A stretch of DNA of 64,000 nucleotides from the NCBI GenBank assembly GCA_964489425.1, contig CAZAYP010000017.1, positions 1 through 64,000 of the forward strand, written 5' to 3'. Source of the stretch: CAZAYP01 sp964489425 [NCBI: uncultured Verrucomicrobiota bacterium] (lineage in GTDB: Bacteria > Verrucomicrobiota > Kiritimatiellia > RZYC01). The notes below the pieces were generated by a model, which ran no database searches, was not told the origin of the DNA, and saw nothing but the letters and a program-made list of their open reading frames with translations. Shown here one piece after another: positions 1 to 9,299 of this stretch. Each line of letters opens with the position of its first letter. Positions within the stretch are counted from its first letter, which is position 1. The translations under genes and the position numbers were made by a program.

Positions 1-58
1 AATATTAAGGTGTCCGCACACGGACTCTTGACCAGCCTTCTCATGGAAGGAGGGGTGC

Positions 59-472
59 TTGTATGCTTGTTCTCATGCGAAAATGGTATCAGGGGCAACC
101 GGAGGCCCCTTGTTGAACTGGGGCCGCGAGGGCCACACGGAACCCGAGGCCGTCGTCCGTGCTCAACAGGCCGACATGGGCGCGAGCGGCCAGTCGGCAG
201 CGGGAGGTGTCTTTGTTCCAACTTCCGCCACGAACCTGCCGGAAGGCATCAATAATTTGATTGAAACCCTCCGGCGCAATGCCGGCGGTCACTTCCACTC
301 CCAACGCGAGGCGGCCATTAAAATGAAACTGGTGGCCGATCGCCTGGCCCGTTACCGCTGGACCAAGCCCAATCCCATGATTAAATACCACCTGCAGGAG
401 CTGATCCGTATGTTTAGACTCCGCTTCGAGGCCGAACTACCCCCCAACCACTTCTTGACACAAAATTTTTGA
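59..472 (+). CDS. Unrecognised ORF at window edge, possibly a remnant
   Basis: Open frame of 137 codons starting at TTG. The N-terminal third reads through sequence resembling the dispersed repeat seen again near 48.3 kb, so it is probably not native coding. The part from about residue 60 is rich in Arg, Lys and Leu and looks helical, but I recognise no family. It ends where the transposase remnants begin, so it may be a gene fragment. Treat it as hypothetical. Confidence 0.2.
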   Translation: MYACSHAKMVSGATGGPLLNWGREGHTEPEAVVRAQQADMGASGQSAAGGVFVPTSATNLPEGINNLIETLRRNAGGHFHSQREAAIKMKLVADRLARYRWTKPNPMIKYHLQELIRMFRLRFEAELPPNHFLTQNF

Positions 473-757
473 CAACGATCGGCCCCTCGTCCGGCAATTC
501 CAGCGCGCCAAACAAGCGTTCCCACACCAGCCAGGCGGGAAGCGGCCGGGCGCTTACAAAGGCCCGGTAGCTGCTCCAAGGATAGTCGCCCAGCCATGGC
601 CGCTCCACGTTCAGCATCCGCGCCTGCGCCGGATTCATGTGAATGTAGTCGATCACCTTCCGAAAATACTCCGAGTTCACCGCCTCCACCGGGATCGCCT
701 TGTAGCGGCCCTGGAACAGATGTCCGCACAGTTGGTGCCGGGCGTGGATTCCGCTCC
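414..757 (-). pseudogene. REP-associated tyrosine (Y1) transposase fragment
   Basis: The minus-strand reading shows hallmarks of the C-terminal half of Y1_Tnp/RAYT transposases: 'LFQGRYKAI' (in frame upstream of the first Met), then 'YIHMNPAQARML' and 'YPWSSYRAFV'. These single-strand HUH-type transposases nick REP or palindromic repeats. The N-terminal half carrying the HUH motif is absent: the frame is interrupted near 757, where the IS4-family fragment begins on the other strand. It is therefore a relic and cannot act on its own. Confidence 0.75.
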
Positions 758-1291
758 AGACGCATCACCTTGGTTACCAGCCTGTTGGATCCGGGGCTTT
801 ACCCGGCGGTGGAGATCATCGCCCTATATGCCAGACGTTGGCGCTTGGAATTATGCCTGCGCGATTTGAAAACCACGCTGGGTATGGAGCAATTGCGCTG
901 CCAATCACCCGCCATGGTCCGCAAAGAGTTGTTGGCCTATTTGATCGCACCCAACTTGGTGCGCGCGGTGATGGCCGAGACGGTTCGGCGCCACAACGTG
1001 GCTCTGGAACGAATTAGTTTCAAAGGCGCGATCGACAGTCTGCGGCAATATACCGCCGCTTTATCTCAAGCTCGCTCCAAGAAAATCAAACGACTGCTTT
1101 GGGATGATTTGCTGCTCAACTTGTCCCGCGACTTGGTTCCCTTGCGCCCCGGCCGCCGCGAACCCCGTGCCGTCAAAAGACGGCCAAAGCCCTATCCGCT
1201 ACTTAACAAACCACGACACCAGTTCATTGAAATTTCCCACCGCAGCCGCTATTGGAAAGGCCGCGCCCGTAATCTGAGGAAACTTAACTAA
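746..1291 (+). pseudogene. IS4-family transposase, C-terminal fragment
   Basis: The plus-strand frame encodes the end of a DDE transposase of the IS4/IS4-like group. 'VTSLLDPGLYPA', 'LYARRWRLELCLRDLKTT' and 'MVRKELLAYLIAPNL' cover the last catalytic acidic region (the Y-x2-R-W-x-x-E/L-x-x-R-x-L-K signature) and the basic tail. The first two thirds are missing. The open frame reaches back to 596, but that part is antisense to the RAYT remnant, so the real homology starts near 746. No flanking inverted repeats were found. Relic insertion sequence. Confidence 0.75.
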
Positions 1292-1404
1292 GCGCCATTC
1301 GGGTCAGTCCGCGCATTGTGGCAGATGATGATTAAGCCGCGCAGGCAATTCTTGACGGGTTTTCGGGCGGCGCGTTTTTCGGCGGGTGTAGATGTCGGAT
1401 TTTT

Positions 1405-2463
1405 TCACGCGCCATAATGCGCGGAGATCCAGGCCTGATATGCTCCGGTTCTCACGCTGCGCACCCAGTCTTGATGGTCAATATACCAGGTAATGGTTTT
1501 ACGCAGCCCGGAGGCAAAGGTTTCGGCTGGGGTCCAGCCAAGTTCGGTTGCGATCTTTGAACAATCAATGGCATAGCGCCGGTCATGGCCGGGACGATCT
1601 TTGACAAAGGTGATTAGTTCGCGCCTTGGGCCGGCGGGCAGCGGAGGCGCGATTTCGTCCAGCAGGTCGCAAATCATTCGGACCACGACCAGGTTTTCCA
1701 TCTCGTTGCGGCCTCCTATGTTATACGTCTCGCCTTGCGCGCCTTGGCGGATGATGGTCCAGATGGCGGTGCAATGATCGCGCACAAAGAGCCAGTCGCG
1801 AACATTTTTGCCATCCCCGTACACGGGCAACGGTTTTCCTTCCAGCGCATTGAGGATTATCAAGGGGATCAGTTTTTCGGGAAACTGGTATGGGCCGTAG
1901 TTGTTCGAGCAATTGGAAAGCGTGATCGGCAGGTCGTACGTTGCGTGATAGGCCCGCACCAGGTGATCCGAGGCCGCCTTGGACGCTGAATAGGGGCTGT
2001 TGGGATGGTATGGCGTACTCTCGGTGAAGAAGCCGCTTGATCCCAGCGACCCGAAGACCTCGTCCGTGCTGATGTGATGAAACCGGCGGATGCGCGCCTG
2101 CCGTTCCCGGGCCAGTTGCAGCAGGGTGTAAGTGCCAACGATGTTGGTGCGGATGAATTCATCCGGCCGGACAATGGATCGGTCCACGTGGGATTCGGCC
2201 GCAAAATGGCAGATGGCATCCACGGCGTGTTCATCAAGCAAGGCGGCCATGCGGGCGGCATCGCAAATGTCCGCCCGGGCGAAAACGTAGCGATCCTTGA
2301 AGCGGTCCGCCAGGTCCGCCAGGCTCAGGGGGTTCCCGGCATAGGTCAATGCATCGACATTGATAATCCGCCCCGTGAAATCCGATTCTTCCAGCAGATA
2401 GCGGATAAAATTAGCGCCAATAAACCCGCACCCACCGGTGACCAGAAGGGTGTTGAAGTTCAC
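1405..2463 (-). CDS. rfbB: dTDP-glucose 4,6-dehydratase
   Basis: Second enzyme of dTDP-L-rhamnose synthesis. It converts dTDP-glucose to dTDP-4-keto-6-deoxyglucose in the cytoplasm. The 352 residues match the family length. An N-terminal NAD-binding motif '[11 protein letters not shown]', 'STDEVFGSL' and the catalytic 'YSASKAASD' (Tyr-x3-Lys) of extended short-chain dehydrogenases are all visible. I chose the GTG at 2463 because a strong GGAAGGAGGT Shine-Dalgarno sits just upstream; the longer open frame upstream belongs to rfbD. Its start overlaps the rfbD stop by 4 bp (GTGA), which implies translational coupling. rmlA and rmlC are not in this window. Confidence 0.95.
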   Translation of the reverse strand: MNFNTLLVTGGCGFIGANFIRYLLEESDFTGRIINVDALTYAGNPLSLADLADRFKDRYVFARADICDAARMAALLDEHAVDAICHFAAESHVDRSIVRPDEFIRTNIVGTYTLLQLARERQARIRRFHHISTDEVFGSLGSSGFFTESTPYHPNSPYSASKAASDHLVRAYHATYDLPITLSNCSNNYGPYQFPEKLIPLIILNALEGKPLPVYGDGKNVRDWLFVRDHCTAIWTIIRQGAQGETYNIGGRNEMENLVVVRMICDLLDEIAPPLPAGPRRELITFVKDRPGHDRRYAIDCSKIATELGWTPAETFASGLRKTITWYIDHQDWVRSVRTGAYQAWISAHYGA

Positions 2464-3338
2464 GGCCGGACCTCCTTCCAAAGTTGGTCTTTGTATTGGA
2501 GGACAAAATCGCCCAAGTCCTCGCGCCAGTCGCGCATCCGGTTTATTCCCAGTTCGTTGAAGATTTTGTTTTCCAGAATCGAGTTGGCCGGCCGCTTGGC
2601 CGGCAACGGGTAGTCTGCGGTGGTGCAAGGCAGAACCTGGCAGTCGCTTCCCATGAGTTGAAGAAAGCACCTGGCGCAGTCGTACCAGGTTCCATGGCCT
2701 TCGGCCGTTGCATGGTAGGTGCCGGGCCGCCACTGTTGAAGCAGCGCATCGATTTGTTGCGCGAGCCGGAACGACCAGGTGAGGGCGCCGTGCTGATCGT
2801 TGACCACCTTGAGCGCCGGCCGATCTTTCTTGACCGATTGGCGCAGGATGGCGCGCAAGAAGTTATTGCCGTTGATGCCGTAGAGCCAGGCCGTCCGCAG
2901 GATGGCGTGATCGGCGAGCGTTTCGCGCACGGCGATTTCGCCCGCGAGCTTGCTGATGCCGTAATAGGAGACTGGGTTGGGCGGGTCGGCCTCGGTGTAC
3001 GGTTGCGGTGGTGGCCGCGCGCCGTCGAACACGTAGTCTGTGGAGATGTGCACAAGCCGGGCGTTAGTCCGGGCGGCATATTCCGCCAATCGTCGGGGGC
3101 CATCGGCATTCACGGCCCAGGCCGTGGCCTTGTCGGTTTCGCACGCATCCACCTTGGTAAACGCGGCGCAGTTAACAATAATCTCAGGCTGGAACTCGTC
3201 GCAGATCCGGGCCACGGATTCGGCGCGGGTGATGTCCAGTTCCGGCAGATCGGCGGCCCGCAGCGCGTGGTGGTCGCGCCACAGTTGAAAGCAGTCGAAT
3301 CCCAGTTGTCCTTTGTTGCCGGCTATGAGAATCCGCAT
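2460..3338 (-). CDS. rfbD: dTDP-4-dehydrorhamnose reductase
   Basis: Last step of dTDP-L-rhamnose synthesis: NAD(P)H-dependent reduction of dTDP-4-keto-L-rhamnose. The 292-residue length is typical. It has '[13 protein letters not shown]' as the nucleotide-binding glycine motif, 'STDYVFDG', and catalytic Tyr-x3-Lys in '[10 protein letters not shown]'. The ATG at 3338 is preceded by GGGAAGGT. It lies just upstream of rfbB with a GTGA overlap, so the two form one transcriptional unit that supplies rhamnose for surface glycans. tilS lies 127 bp upstream on the same strand. Confidence 0.93.
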   Translation of the reverse strand: MRILIAGNKGQLGFDCFQLWRDHHALRAADLPELDITRAESVARICDEFQPEIIVNCAAFTKVDACETDKATAWAVNADGPRRLAEYAARTNARLVHISTDYVFDGARPPPQPYTEADPPNPVSYYGISKLAGEIAVRETLADHAILRTAWLYGINGNNFLRAILRQSVKKDRPALKVVNDQHGALTWSFRLAQQIDALLQQWRPGTYHATAEGHGTWYDCARCFLQLMGSDCQVLPCTTADYPLPAKRPANSILENKIFNELGINRMRDWREDLGDFVLQYKDQLWKEVRP

Positions 3339-3465
3339 GGATACCTTCCCGTTTGCTTCAGCCGTCAGCGTTTCGGCCAGGATTTCCTGGCGATTGCGCC
3401 GGGCGGACACCAGGCACATCATCCCAAGAAGCCTGCGGCATGACAAGCCGCTTTCGCGCCGGGGG

Positions 3466-4914
3466 TCAGTTCGGCGGCAGTTCTTCCAGGATCAGGTGCA
3501 GCGCCTGTTCCTGGGGCTGGCGCAGCGCCCATGCCTGGGCGATGCGGTACCCGGGCAGCCAGGCGATTTGACCGCGGCATTCGACCAGGGGCCATGCCTG
3601 CCGCGCGGCGCGGGGCAGCTTGGCATCCACGAAAATGTCCTGGATTTTCTTGTGTCCATCAACGCCCAGCGGGTGGATCGCGTCCCCGGCTTGCCAGGCG
3701 CGGACAAACACCGCGGCCCGGCCCACGGCGGCGGCGCGCAGTGACGCGCGGCAAGGGGCGCGGCCCAGGGCTTCGCCCGATGGCTGCAAGATCCCGGTTC
3801 GCCAAGCCGCGCGGATTTGCCACCGTGTTCCGGGGATCGGGGTAACGCCCGGAATGGCCAGCCGGACCCGGAACAAGCGCGCGGTGGCGGCCGGCGGCGC
3901 GGGTTGTGCGGAAAGGAGATCTCCGTTGCGCGCGATCTGCCAGGCGCCGGACCACGGGCGAAATCCGTTGCGGGCGGTGCGCTCCAGCCATGCGGCCAGG
4001 CCGGCGACGGCACGAAATTCGGCGCCGGCCACGGGCGCGCCGCGTTCCGCCAGCCATTGCAGGAGCACCCGCCGCCGGGCCGCGGGATCCAACCGGCGCA
4101 GCGCCGCCACGCTCAGGGCGCCACCCGCGGCCCGGCAATCCGCCAGCCGCCCGGCCACCATGGCGGAGATCCAGGCCTGCTCTTCTTGCATCAGGTTGGC
4201 CGCGCGACAGAGCGCCGCCCGGACCTGTGGGTTCAAGCGCGTGGCCAGGAGCGGCAGGATTTCGTGGCGGACGCGGTTGCGCAGGAACGCGGGGTCCCGG
4301 TTGCTGGCGTCTTCGCGCCAGGCCAGCTTGCGATCGTCCAGGTAGCGGACGGCGGCCGCGTGGGTGCAGTCCAGCATGGGCCGCACCAGGACCAGGCCGG
4401 CGAGGCATTGGCGCATGGGCATGCCGGCGAGCCCGGCCGGGCTGGCGCCCCGCGCCAGGCGCAGCAGCAAGGTTTCGGCCTGGTCGTCGGCCGTATGGGC
4501 CAGGACCACGGCGGCGGCGCGGTGGCGGCGGGCAAGGTCGCGGAAGAACGCCAGGCGCGCCGCGCGTCCGGCCATTTCCAGGGACACGCCTGCGCAGCGC
4601 GCTTGCCCGGCCACGTCGGCCTTGCGGATGTGGGCCGGGCAGCCCAGGCTGGCGGCGAGGCGGCGGACAAAGCGGGCGTCGGCATCCGCCGCTGCGCCGC
4701 GCAGGCCGTGGTGCAGGTGGGCCACGCGCAGGCGCCATGCGTGGTGTGGGGCCAGTGCGGCCAGGGCCTGCAGGAGGGCCACGGAGTCCGCGCCGCCGGA
4801 GACCGCCACCAGCAGGCATTGGCCGCGCGCCAACTCCGGCGCCTGGCGCGCCGCGCGTTCCAGGGCCGCGTGCAGCGGCGGGCGTTGGTTGGACCCGGTG
4901 TTCACTTGGGGCAT
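3466..4914 (-). CDS. tilS: tRNA(Ile)-lysidine synthase
   Basis: ATP-dependent enzyme that converts C34 of tRNA-Ile2 (CAU) to lysidine so that it decodes AUA. The PP-loop ATP-pyrophosphatase motif 'VAVSGGADSVAL' lies near residue 40. 'HLHHGLRG' and 'LAHTADDQAETLLLRLARG' follow, typical of TilS. A C-terminal substrate-binding region includes 'GRAAVFVRAWQAGD' and 'KKIQDIFVDAKLP'. The length, 482 residues, suits a two-domain TilS. I took the ATG at 4914; an in-frame TTG at 4944 is an alternative. Very Ala/Arg-rich, reflecting the high GC. Confidence 0.93.
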   Translation of the reverse strand: MPQVNTGSNQRPPLHAALERAARQAPELARGQCLLVAVSGGADSVALLQALAALAPHHAWRLRVAHLHHGLRGAAADADARFVRRLAASLGCPAHIRKADVAGQARCAGVSLEMAGRAARLAFFRDLARRHRAAAVVLAHTADDQAETLLLRLARGASPAGLAGMPMRQCLAGLVLVRPMLDCTHAAAVRYLDDRKLAWREDASNRDPAFLRNRVRHEILPLLATRLNPQVRAALCRAANLMQEEQAWISAMVAGRLADCRAAGGALSVAALRRLDPAARRRVLLQWLAERGAPVAGAEFRAVAGLAAWLERTARNGFRPWSGAWQIARNGDLLSAQPAPPAATARLFRVRLAIPGVTPIPGTRWQIRAAWRTGILQPSGEALGRAPCRASLRAAAVGRAAVFVRAWQAGDAIHPLGVDGHKKIQDIFVDAKLPRAARQAWPLVECRGQIAWLPGYRIAQAWALRQPQEQALHLILEELPPN

Positions 4915-5030
4915 ACTGAACCGCAAAGCCAGCGCAGAACACAAGGATTATTCGTGCGCTCCAACAGCGGCCACCGCATGGCAGCCCCCGGGTTTTCTTA
5001 AGTGGATCGCAGAATCGCCGTGCGGATCCC

Positions 5031-5057
5031 ATTGACCATTCCCGTTGCTTGGTCAAT
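5031..5057. promoter_or_regulatory. Perfect 8-bp dyad between tilS and the kinase operon
   Basis: ATTGACCA (5031-5038) and TGGTCAAT (5050-5057) form a perfect inverted repeat with an 11-bp spacer and 19 bp between arm starts. It sits about 70 bp before the histidine kinase start, in the 209-bp divergent intergenic region. The spacing fits a dimeric regulator's operator. No matching regulator is identified. Confidence 0.3.
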
Positions 5058-5123
5058 AATTGGCCGTAACAGTCAACTCTCTGCTGGCAGCAGCGGGCGA
5101 TACAGCCAGGAAAGGCGGTGACC

Positions 5124-6827
5124 ATGAGCGACAAAGAAGATCCGGCCTTGTCCCAGACGTTGCGCATCGACATTCTGTCGGAAGACTGGCCGAGCGATCC
5201 GGGCAAGCCGCCGCAGCTGGCGCCGCACATCCGCCTGCGCAAGAAGGGGGACGGGCGGCGGGAGCCGCCGGAGCAGGGCGCCCAGTTCCAGGAGCTGTTC
5301 CAGCGCATTTATGACGGCGCGCTGATCACCCAGGCCGACGGCCGGGTGATCCTGGCCAACGCGCGCGGGCTGGAATTCCTGCACCTTACGGCCGAGCAGA
5401 TCGGCCAGATCAGCGTCCGTGATATCATCTCGGGCGCGGACTCGCGGCTGCTGGACACCATCAGCCGGAACTTGGAACTCAACCGGTTCACCCTGTTGCA
5501 AGCCTACTGCTACCGGCAGGACGGCTCGGTGTTCCCGGCGGAAATCGCGGTCAGCCGCCTGGACCTGGCGGGCCAGCGCTACATGTGTTTTTTCGTGCGC
5601 GACATCACGCTGCGCCGCGCGGCGGAGAAGTCGCTGCGCGACGAGCGCAACCTGCTGCGCACGCTGATCGATCGCCTGCCGGAAATCATCCTGTTCAAGG
5701 ACCTCGAGGGCCGGATTGTCATCGGCAACAACGAGGCGGCGCGGCTGTTCGGCCTGGCCGCGGCCGCCGAGTTGGTGGGCTGCACGGATTCCGACCTCCT
5801 GCCGCCGGAGCTGGCGCAGCGCTTTTTCCAGGAGGAGCACGCGGTGCTGACCCGCGGGCAGCCGCTGCTGAACAAGGAGGAGCTGATTGTTGTGCCGCCG
5901 CGGCCCGGGCGCCTGCTGCTAACCAACAAGATCCCGCTGACCGATCGCGATGGGCAGATCGACGGCCTGGTGGTGGTGAGCCACGACATCACCGAACAGC
6001 GCATGCTGGAAAACCAGCGCCTGAACGCGCAGAAGATGGAGTCCATCGGCCAGCTGGCGGCTGGGATTGCGCACGAGATCAACACCCCGGTGCAGTACAT
6101 TGGAGACAACATCGGGTTCCTGCAGAAAGCGTTTGGCGAAATCGCCAAGCTGCTGGCGCATGGCGATCTCCTGCTGGCCGAGGCGGATCCCGCGCTGCGC
6201 GCGCGGCTGCAGGCCATGCGCGAGAACATCAAGTTTGACTACCTGATCAACGAGATTCCCGAGGCCCTGGGCGAGGCCCGCGAGGGGGTCCGGCGGGTGG
6301 CGGAAATCGTGCAGGCGATGAAGGTGTTTTCGCATCCCGACAAGGCGGAAAAGACGCCGACCAACCTCAACCTGGCCATCCAGAGCACGGTCACGGTGTC
6401 GCGCAACGTGTGGAAATACGTGAGCGAGATGAAGCTCGACCTGGCGCCGGACCTGCCCATGGTGCCCTGCCACGAGGGGCACTTCAACCAGGTGATCCTG
6501 AACCTGATCGTCAATGCGGCGGATGCGGTCCGCGAGGCGGGCGGCCGGGACACGGGCGGCAAGGGGCTGATGGCGATCTCCACCCGCCTGGACGGGGATT
6601 GGGTGGAGATCCGCGTGGCCGACACGGGCACGGGCATCGCGCCGGCCAACCGCCACCGGATTTTCGAGCCGTTCTTCACGACCAAGGAGGCCGGCAAGGG
6701 CACCGGCCAGGGGCTCGCCACCTGCCATGCCATCATTGTGAAAAAAATGAATGGCACCATTGCCTTTGACACCGAGGAGGGGCGCGGCACGACGTTCATC
6801 ATCCGCCTGCCGCTGAAGGATAAATAG
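5124..6827 (+). CDS. PAS-PAS sensor histidine kinase
   Basis: Soluble two-component sensor of 567 residues with no membrane segment, so it probably senses a cytoplasmic signal. Two PAS domains span roughly residues 55-165 and 175-300; the first contains 'QADGRVILANARGLEF'. The phosphoacceptor is His317 in 'GIAHEINTPVQY'. The ATPase domain has an N box ('QVILNLIVNAADAV'), G1 'ADTGTGI', the F box 'IFEPFFTTK' and G2 'GKGTGQGL'. The ATG at 5124 has AGGAAAGGCGG upstream; a GTG two codons earlier is less likely. It is followed after 29 bp by two response regulators, its likely phosphorylation targets. Confidence 0.9.
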   Translation: MSDKEDPALSQTLRIDILSEDWPSDPGKPPQLAPHIRLRKKGDGRREPPEQGAQFQELFQRIYDGALITQADGRVILANARGLEFLHLTAEQIGQISVRDIISGADSRLLDTISRNLELNRFTLLQAYCYRQDGSVFPAEIAVSRLDLAGQRYMCFFVRDITLRRAAEKSLRDERNLLRTLIDRLPEIILFKDLEGRIVIGNNEAARLFGLAAAAELVGCTDSDLLPPELAQRFFQEEHAVLTRGQPLLNKEELIVVPPRPGRLLLTNKIPLTDRDGQIDGLVVVSHDITEQRMLENQRLNAQKMESIGQLAAGIAHEINTPVQYIGDNIGFLQKAFGEIAKLLAHGDLLLAEADPALRARLQAMRENIKFDYLINEIPEALGEAREGVRRVAEIVQAMKVFSHPDKAEKTPTNLNLAIQSTVTVSRNVWKYVSEMKLDLAPDLPMVPCHEGHFNQVILNLIVNAADAVREAGGRDTGGKGLMAISTRLDGDWVEIRVADTGTGIAPANRHRIFEPFFTTKEAGKGTGQGLATCHAIIVKKMNGTIAFDTEEGRGTTFIIRLPLKDK

Positions 6828-6856
6828 GGCGCGGCCGGGGGGCCGGGCTGGAAGGC

Positions 6857-8092
6857 ATGAGAAAGAAGATCATATTTGTCGACGACGAGGTCAAGATCCT
6901 CCGCGGGCTGCGGCGCATGCTGTACCCCAAGGAGGCCGAGTGGCAGATGTATTTTGTGGAGAACAGCTACGACGCGTTGCACCTGCTGGAGCAGGAACCG
7001 GACATCCACGTGCTGGTGACCGACATCCTGCTGCCCGGCATGAACGGCCAGGCCCTGCTGGACCACGTGTGCCAGCACTATCCCGGCGTGGTGCGGATCG
7101 TGTTGTCGGGCCAGTCGGATCGCGACGCGCTGCTGCGGTCGGTCACCGCGGCCCACCAGTTCCTGTCCAAGCCCTGCAGCGCGGAGCGGCTGATCGGCAC
7201 GATCGAGCAGGCCACGCACCTGCAGAACATGCTGCAAAACGAGCAGCTGCGGCACCTGGTCTCGCGGGTGGACGCGTTGCCCAGCCTGCCGGATCACTTC
7301 AACAAGCTCCAGGAGGAGCTGCGGTCGCCGGGCGTGTCCATGGACCGCGTGGGGCGGATCATCGGCGCGGACATGGCCATGACCCTCAAGGTCCTGCAGC
7401 TGGCGAACTCCGCTTATTTTGGGCTGCGCACCCGGGTGACCAACCCGGTGCACGCCGCCAGCCTGCTGGGCCTGGACACGATCAAGTCGCTGGTGCTGTT
7501 CCTGCACGTGTTCCGCCTGTTCGAGCGCACGCCGTCCGGGCTGGCGTTCGTGGACGTGCTGTGGCGGCACAGCACGTCCGTGGGTTTCCTGGCGCAGGCC
7601 ATGGCCAAGGCCGAGCAGCGCGACCCGGCGTTCTGCAGCGATGCCCTCACCGCCGGGCTGCTGCACGACGTGGGCAAGCTCCTGCTCGCCGCCCTCTATC
7701 CGGACCGCTGGCGCGCGGTGATGGCCATGGCCCGCGAGGAGCGGCTGGCCTGCTGGGCCGCGGAGCAGCAGGTGTTTGGCGCGACCCACGCTGAGGTCGG
7801 CGCCTACCTCATCGGCCTGTGGGGCCTGAACCACCCCACCATGGAAGCCCTGGCCTATCACCATCACCCGGAGCGCTGCCTCAGCCAGGCGTTCAGCGTG
7901 CTCACCACGGTCCACGTGGCCAACGCCCTGGACGCCCCCGGCCGGCAGATCGATCCGGCCCTGCCGCCGCGGACCGTGAACTGGTATTACCTTGAAACCA
8001 TCGGCGTCATGCACCGCTACCCGGTGTGGGAGCAAAACATCCGGGCCTTGCTGGCCATCCCCGACCATGAACGAGAAAATTCTTATAGTTGA
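6857..8092 (+). CDS. Response regulator with HDOD output domain
   Basis: 411 residues. The N-terminal receiver has the acidic pair Asp9-Asp10, phosphoacceptor Asp56 ('LVTDILLPGMNG') and conserved Lys104 ('FLSKPC'). From about residue 135 an HDOD domain follows ('LPSLPDHFNKLQEEL', 'KVLQLANSAYFG', 'AGLLHDVGKLLL'). HDOD is an HD-superfamily relative used in signalling output, often without demonstrated hydrolase activity. It lies 29 bp after the histidine kinase and overlaps the next regulator by 26 bp, so kinase and regulators form one operon. Confidence 0.9.
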   Translation: MRKKIIFVDDEVKILRGLRRMLYPKEAEWQMYFVENSYDALHLLEQEPDIHVLVTDILLPGMNGQALLDHVCQHYPGVVRIVLSGQSDRDALLRSVTAAHQFLSKPCSAERLIGTIEQATHLQNMLQNEQLRHLVSRVDALPSLPDHFNKLQEELRSPGVSMDRVGRIIGADMAMTLKVLQLANSAYFGLRTRVTNPVHAASLLGLDTIKSLVLFLHVFRLFERTPSGLAFVDVLWRHSTSVGFLAQAMAKAEQRDPAFCSDALTAGLLHDVGKLLLAALYPDRWRAVMAMAREERLACWAAEQQVFGATHAEVGAYLIGLWGLNHPTMEALAYHHHPERCLSQAFSVLTTVHVANALDAPGRQIDPALPPRTVNWYYLETIGVMHRYPVWEQNIRALLAIPDHERENSYS

Positions 8093-9284
8093 CGATGATC
8101 CGCGGATCATCGCCGCGTTCAAGCGGCAGATGTACAACCGCTACGCCGTGGACTCCGCGGGCAATGGCCGCGACGGCCTGATCATGCTCCAGGAGCAGGG
8201 CCCGTTCGCCGTGGTGATTTCCGACCTGCGCATGCCGGGGCTGGACGGCATTCAATTTTTCATCCAGGCCCGGCATGTGGCGCCGGACACCGTGCGCATC
8301 ATGCTCACCGGCCATGCCGACCTGCAAACCGCCATCGACTCGGTCAACGAGGGGAATATCTTCCGCTTCCTTACGAAGCCCTGCCCGGAGGAGTTGCTGC
8401 GCAAGGTGATCGATGCCGGCATTGCCCAGCACCACCTGATCATGGCGGAGCGCGAGCTGCTGGAAAACACCTTGAGCGGCAGCGTCCGCATGATGTGCGA
8501 CATGCTGGCCCTGGCCAATCCCACCGCGTTTGGCCGCGCCCACCGCATCCAGCGGCTGGTCAGCCTGCTGGAGCGCCAGGTCGAGGCCGTCAACACCTGG
8601 GAGGTGGAGATGGCCGCGCTGCTCTCGCAGGTGGGCTGCATCACCGTGCCCGAGGCGATCCTGCAGAAAAAGGCCGAGGGCCGCGAGTTGGCGCCCGCGG
8701 AGCAGGCCATCCTCCAGGCCCATCCCCGGGTGGCCCACGACCTGCTGGCGCACATCCCGCGCCTCGAAGGCGTCGCCGCCGCCATCTATTACCAGGACAA
8801 GGGATTCGACGGCTCCGGGTTCCCGCCCGACGACACCAGGACCTACGCCATCCCGGCGGCGGCCCGCATGTTGAAAATCGTGATCGATTTCGACGAGCTG
8901 GAGTCCCGGGGCCTGCTGCCGCAGCAGGCCCTCGCCCAGATGCGCCAGCAGGCGCAGTGGTACGACCCCGATCTGCTGCAGGCCTTGCAGGTTGCCCTGG
9001 AGCAGCTCGAAGGCCGCAAGCGGTTTCTGCTCAAGGATGTTTCCGTCCGCGATTTGTCGCGCGACATGTTCCTGGCCGAGGACGTGTACAGCCAGTGGGG
9101 GCTCTTGCTGGTGGGCAAGGGGCAGCAGGTGACCCTGCCGATCCTGCTGCGCATCCAGAACTTTGGCGCGGTGCGCGAGCCGATCAAGGTCCTGGCCCCG
9201 GTGCCGGAGTATTCTGAAAAGAAGATGGCCGACATTGCCGGGGCCAGCCCGCCCAAGCTCTCGGACCAGGTGTTTGCGCCCTGA
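8067..9284 (+). CDS. Response regulator with degenerate HD-GYP domain
   Basis: 405 residues. The receiver has Asp10-Asp11, phosphoacceptor Asp53 ('VISDLRMPGLDG') and Lys104. The rest matches an RpfG-type HD-GYP domain. In place of the metal-binding HD, 'LLSQVGCITVPE' puts Ser187-Gln188, and the usual 'HHExxDGSGYP' reads 'YYQDKGFDGSGFP'. Cyclic-di-GMP hydrolysis is therefore unlikely and a binding or scaffold role is more plausible. The ATG at 8067 lies inside the end of the previous gene. Its tail after residue 300 ('VSVRDLSRDMFLAEDVYS') is common in this subfamily. Confidence 0.85.
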   Translation: MNEKILIVDDDPRIIAAFKRQMYNRYAVDSAGNGRDGLIMLQEQGPFAVVISDLRMPGLDGIQFFIQARHVAPDTVRIMLTGHADLQTAIDSVNEGNIFRFLTKPCPEELLRKVIDAGIAQHHLIMAERELLENTLSGSVRMMCDMLALANPTAFGRAHRIQRLVSLLERQVEAVNTWEVEMAALLSQVGCITVPEAILQKKAEGRELAPAEQAILQAHPRVAHDLLAHIPRLEGVAAAIYYQDKGFDGSGFPPDDTRTYAIPAAARMLKIVIDFDELESRGLLPQQALAQMRQQAQWYDPDLLQALQVALEQLEGRKRFLLKDVSVRDLSRDMFLAEDVYSQWGLLLVGKGQQVTLPILLRIQNFGAVREPIKVLAPVPEYSEKKMADIAGASPPKLSDQVFAP

Positions 9285-9299
9285 CGGTTGGCCGGCGGC

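Noticed and set aside
746-1291. Intact IS4-family insertion sequence
   Set aside because: Only the last third of the transposase is present and no terminal inverted repeats or target duplication were seen.
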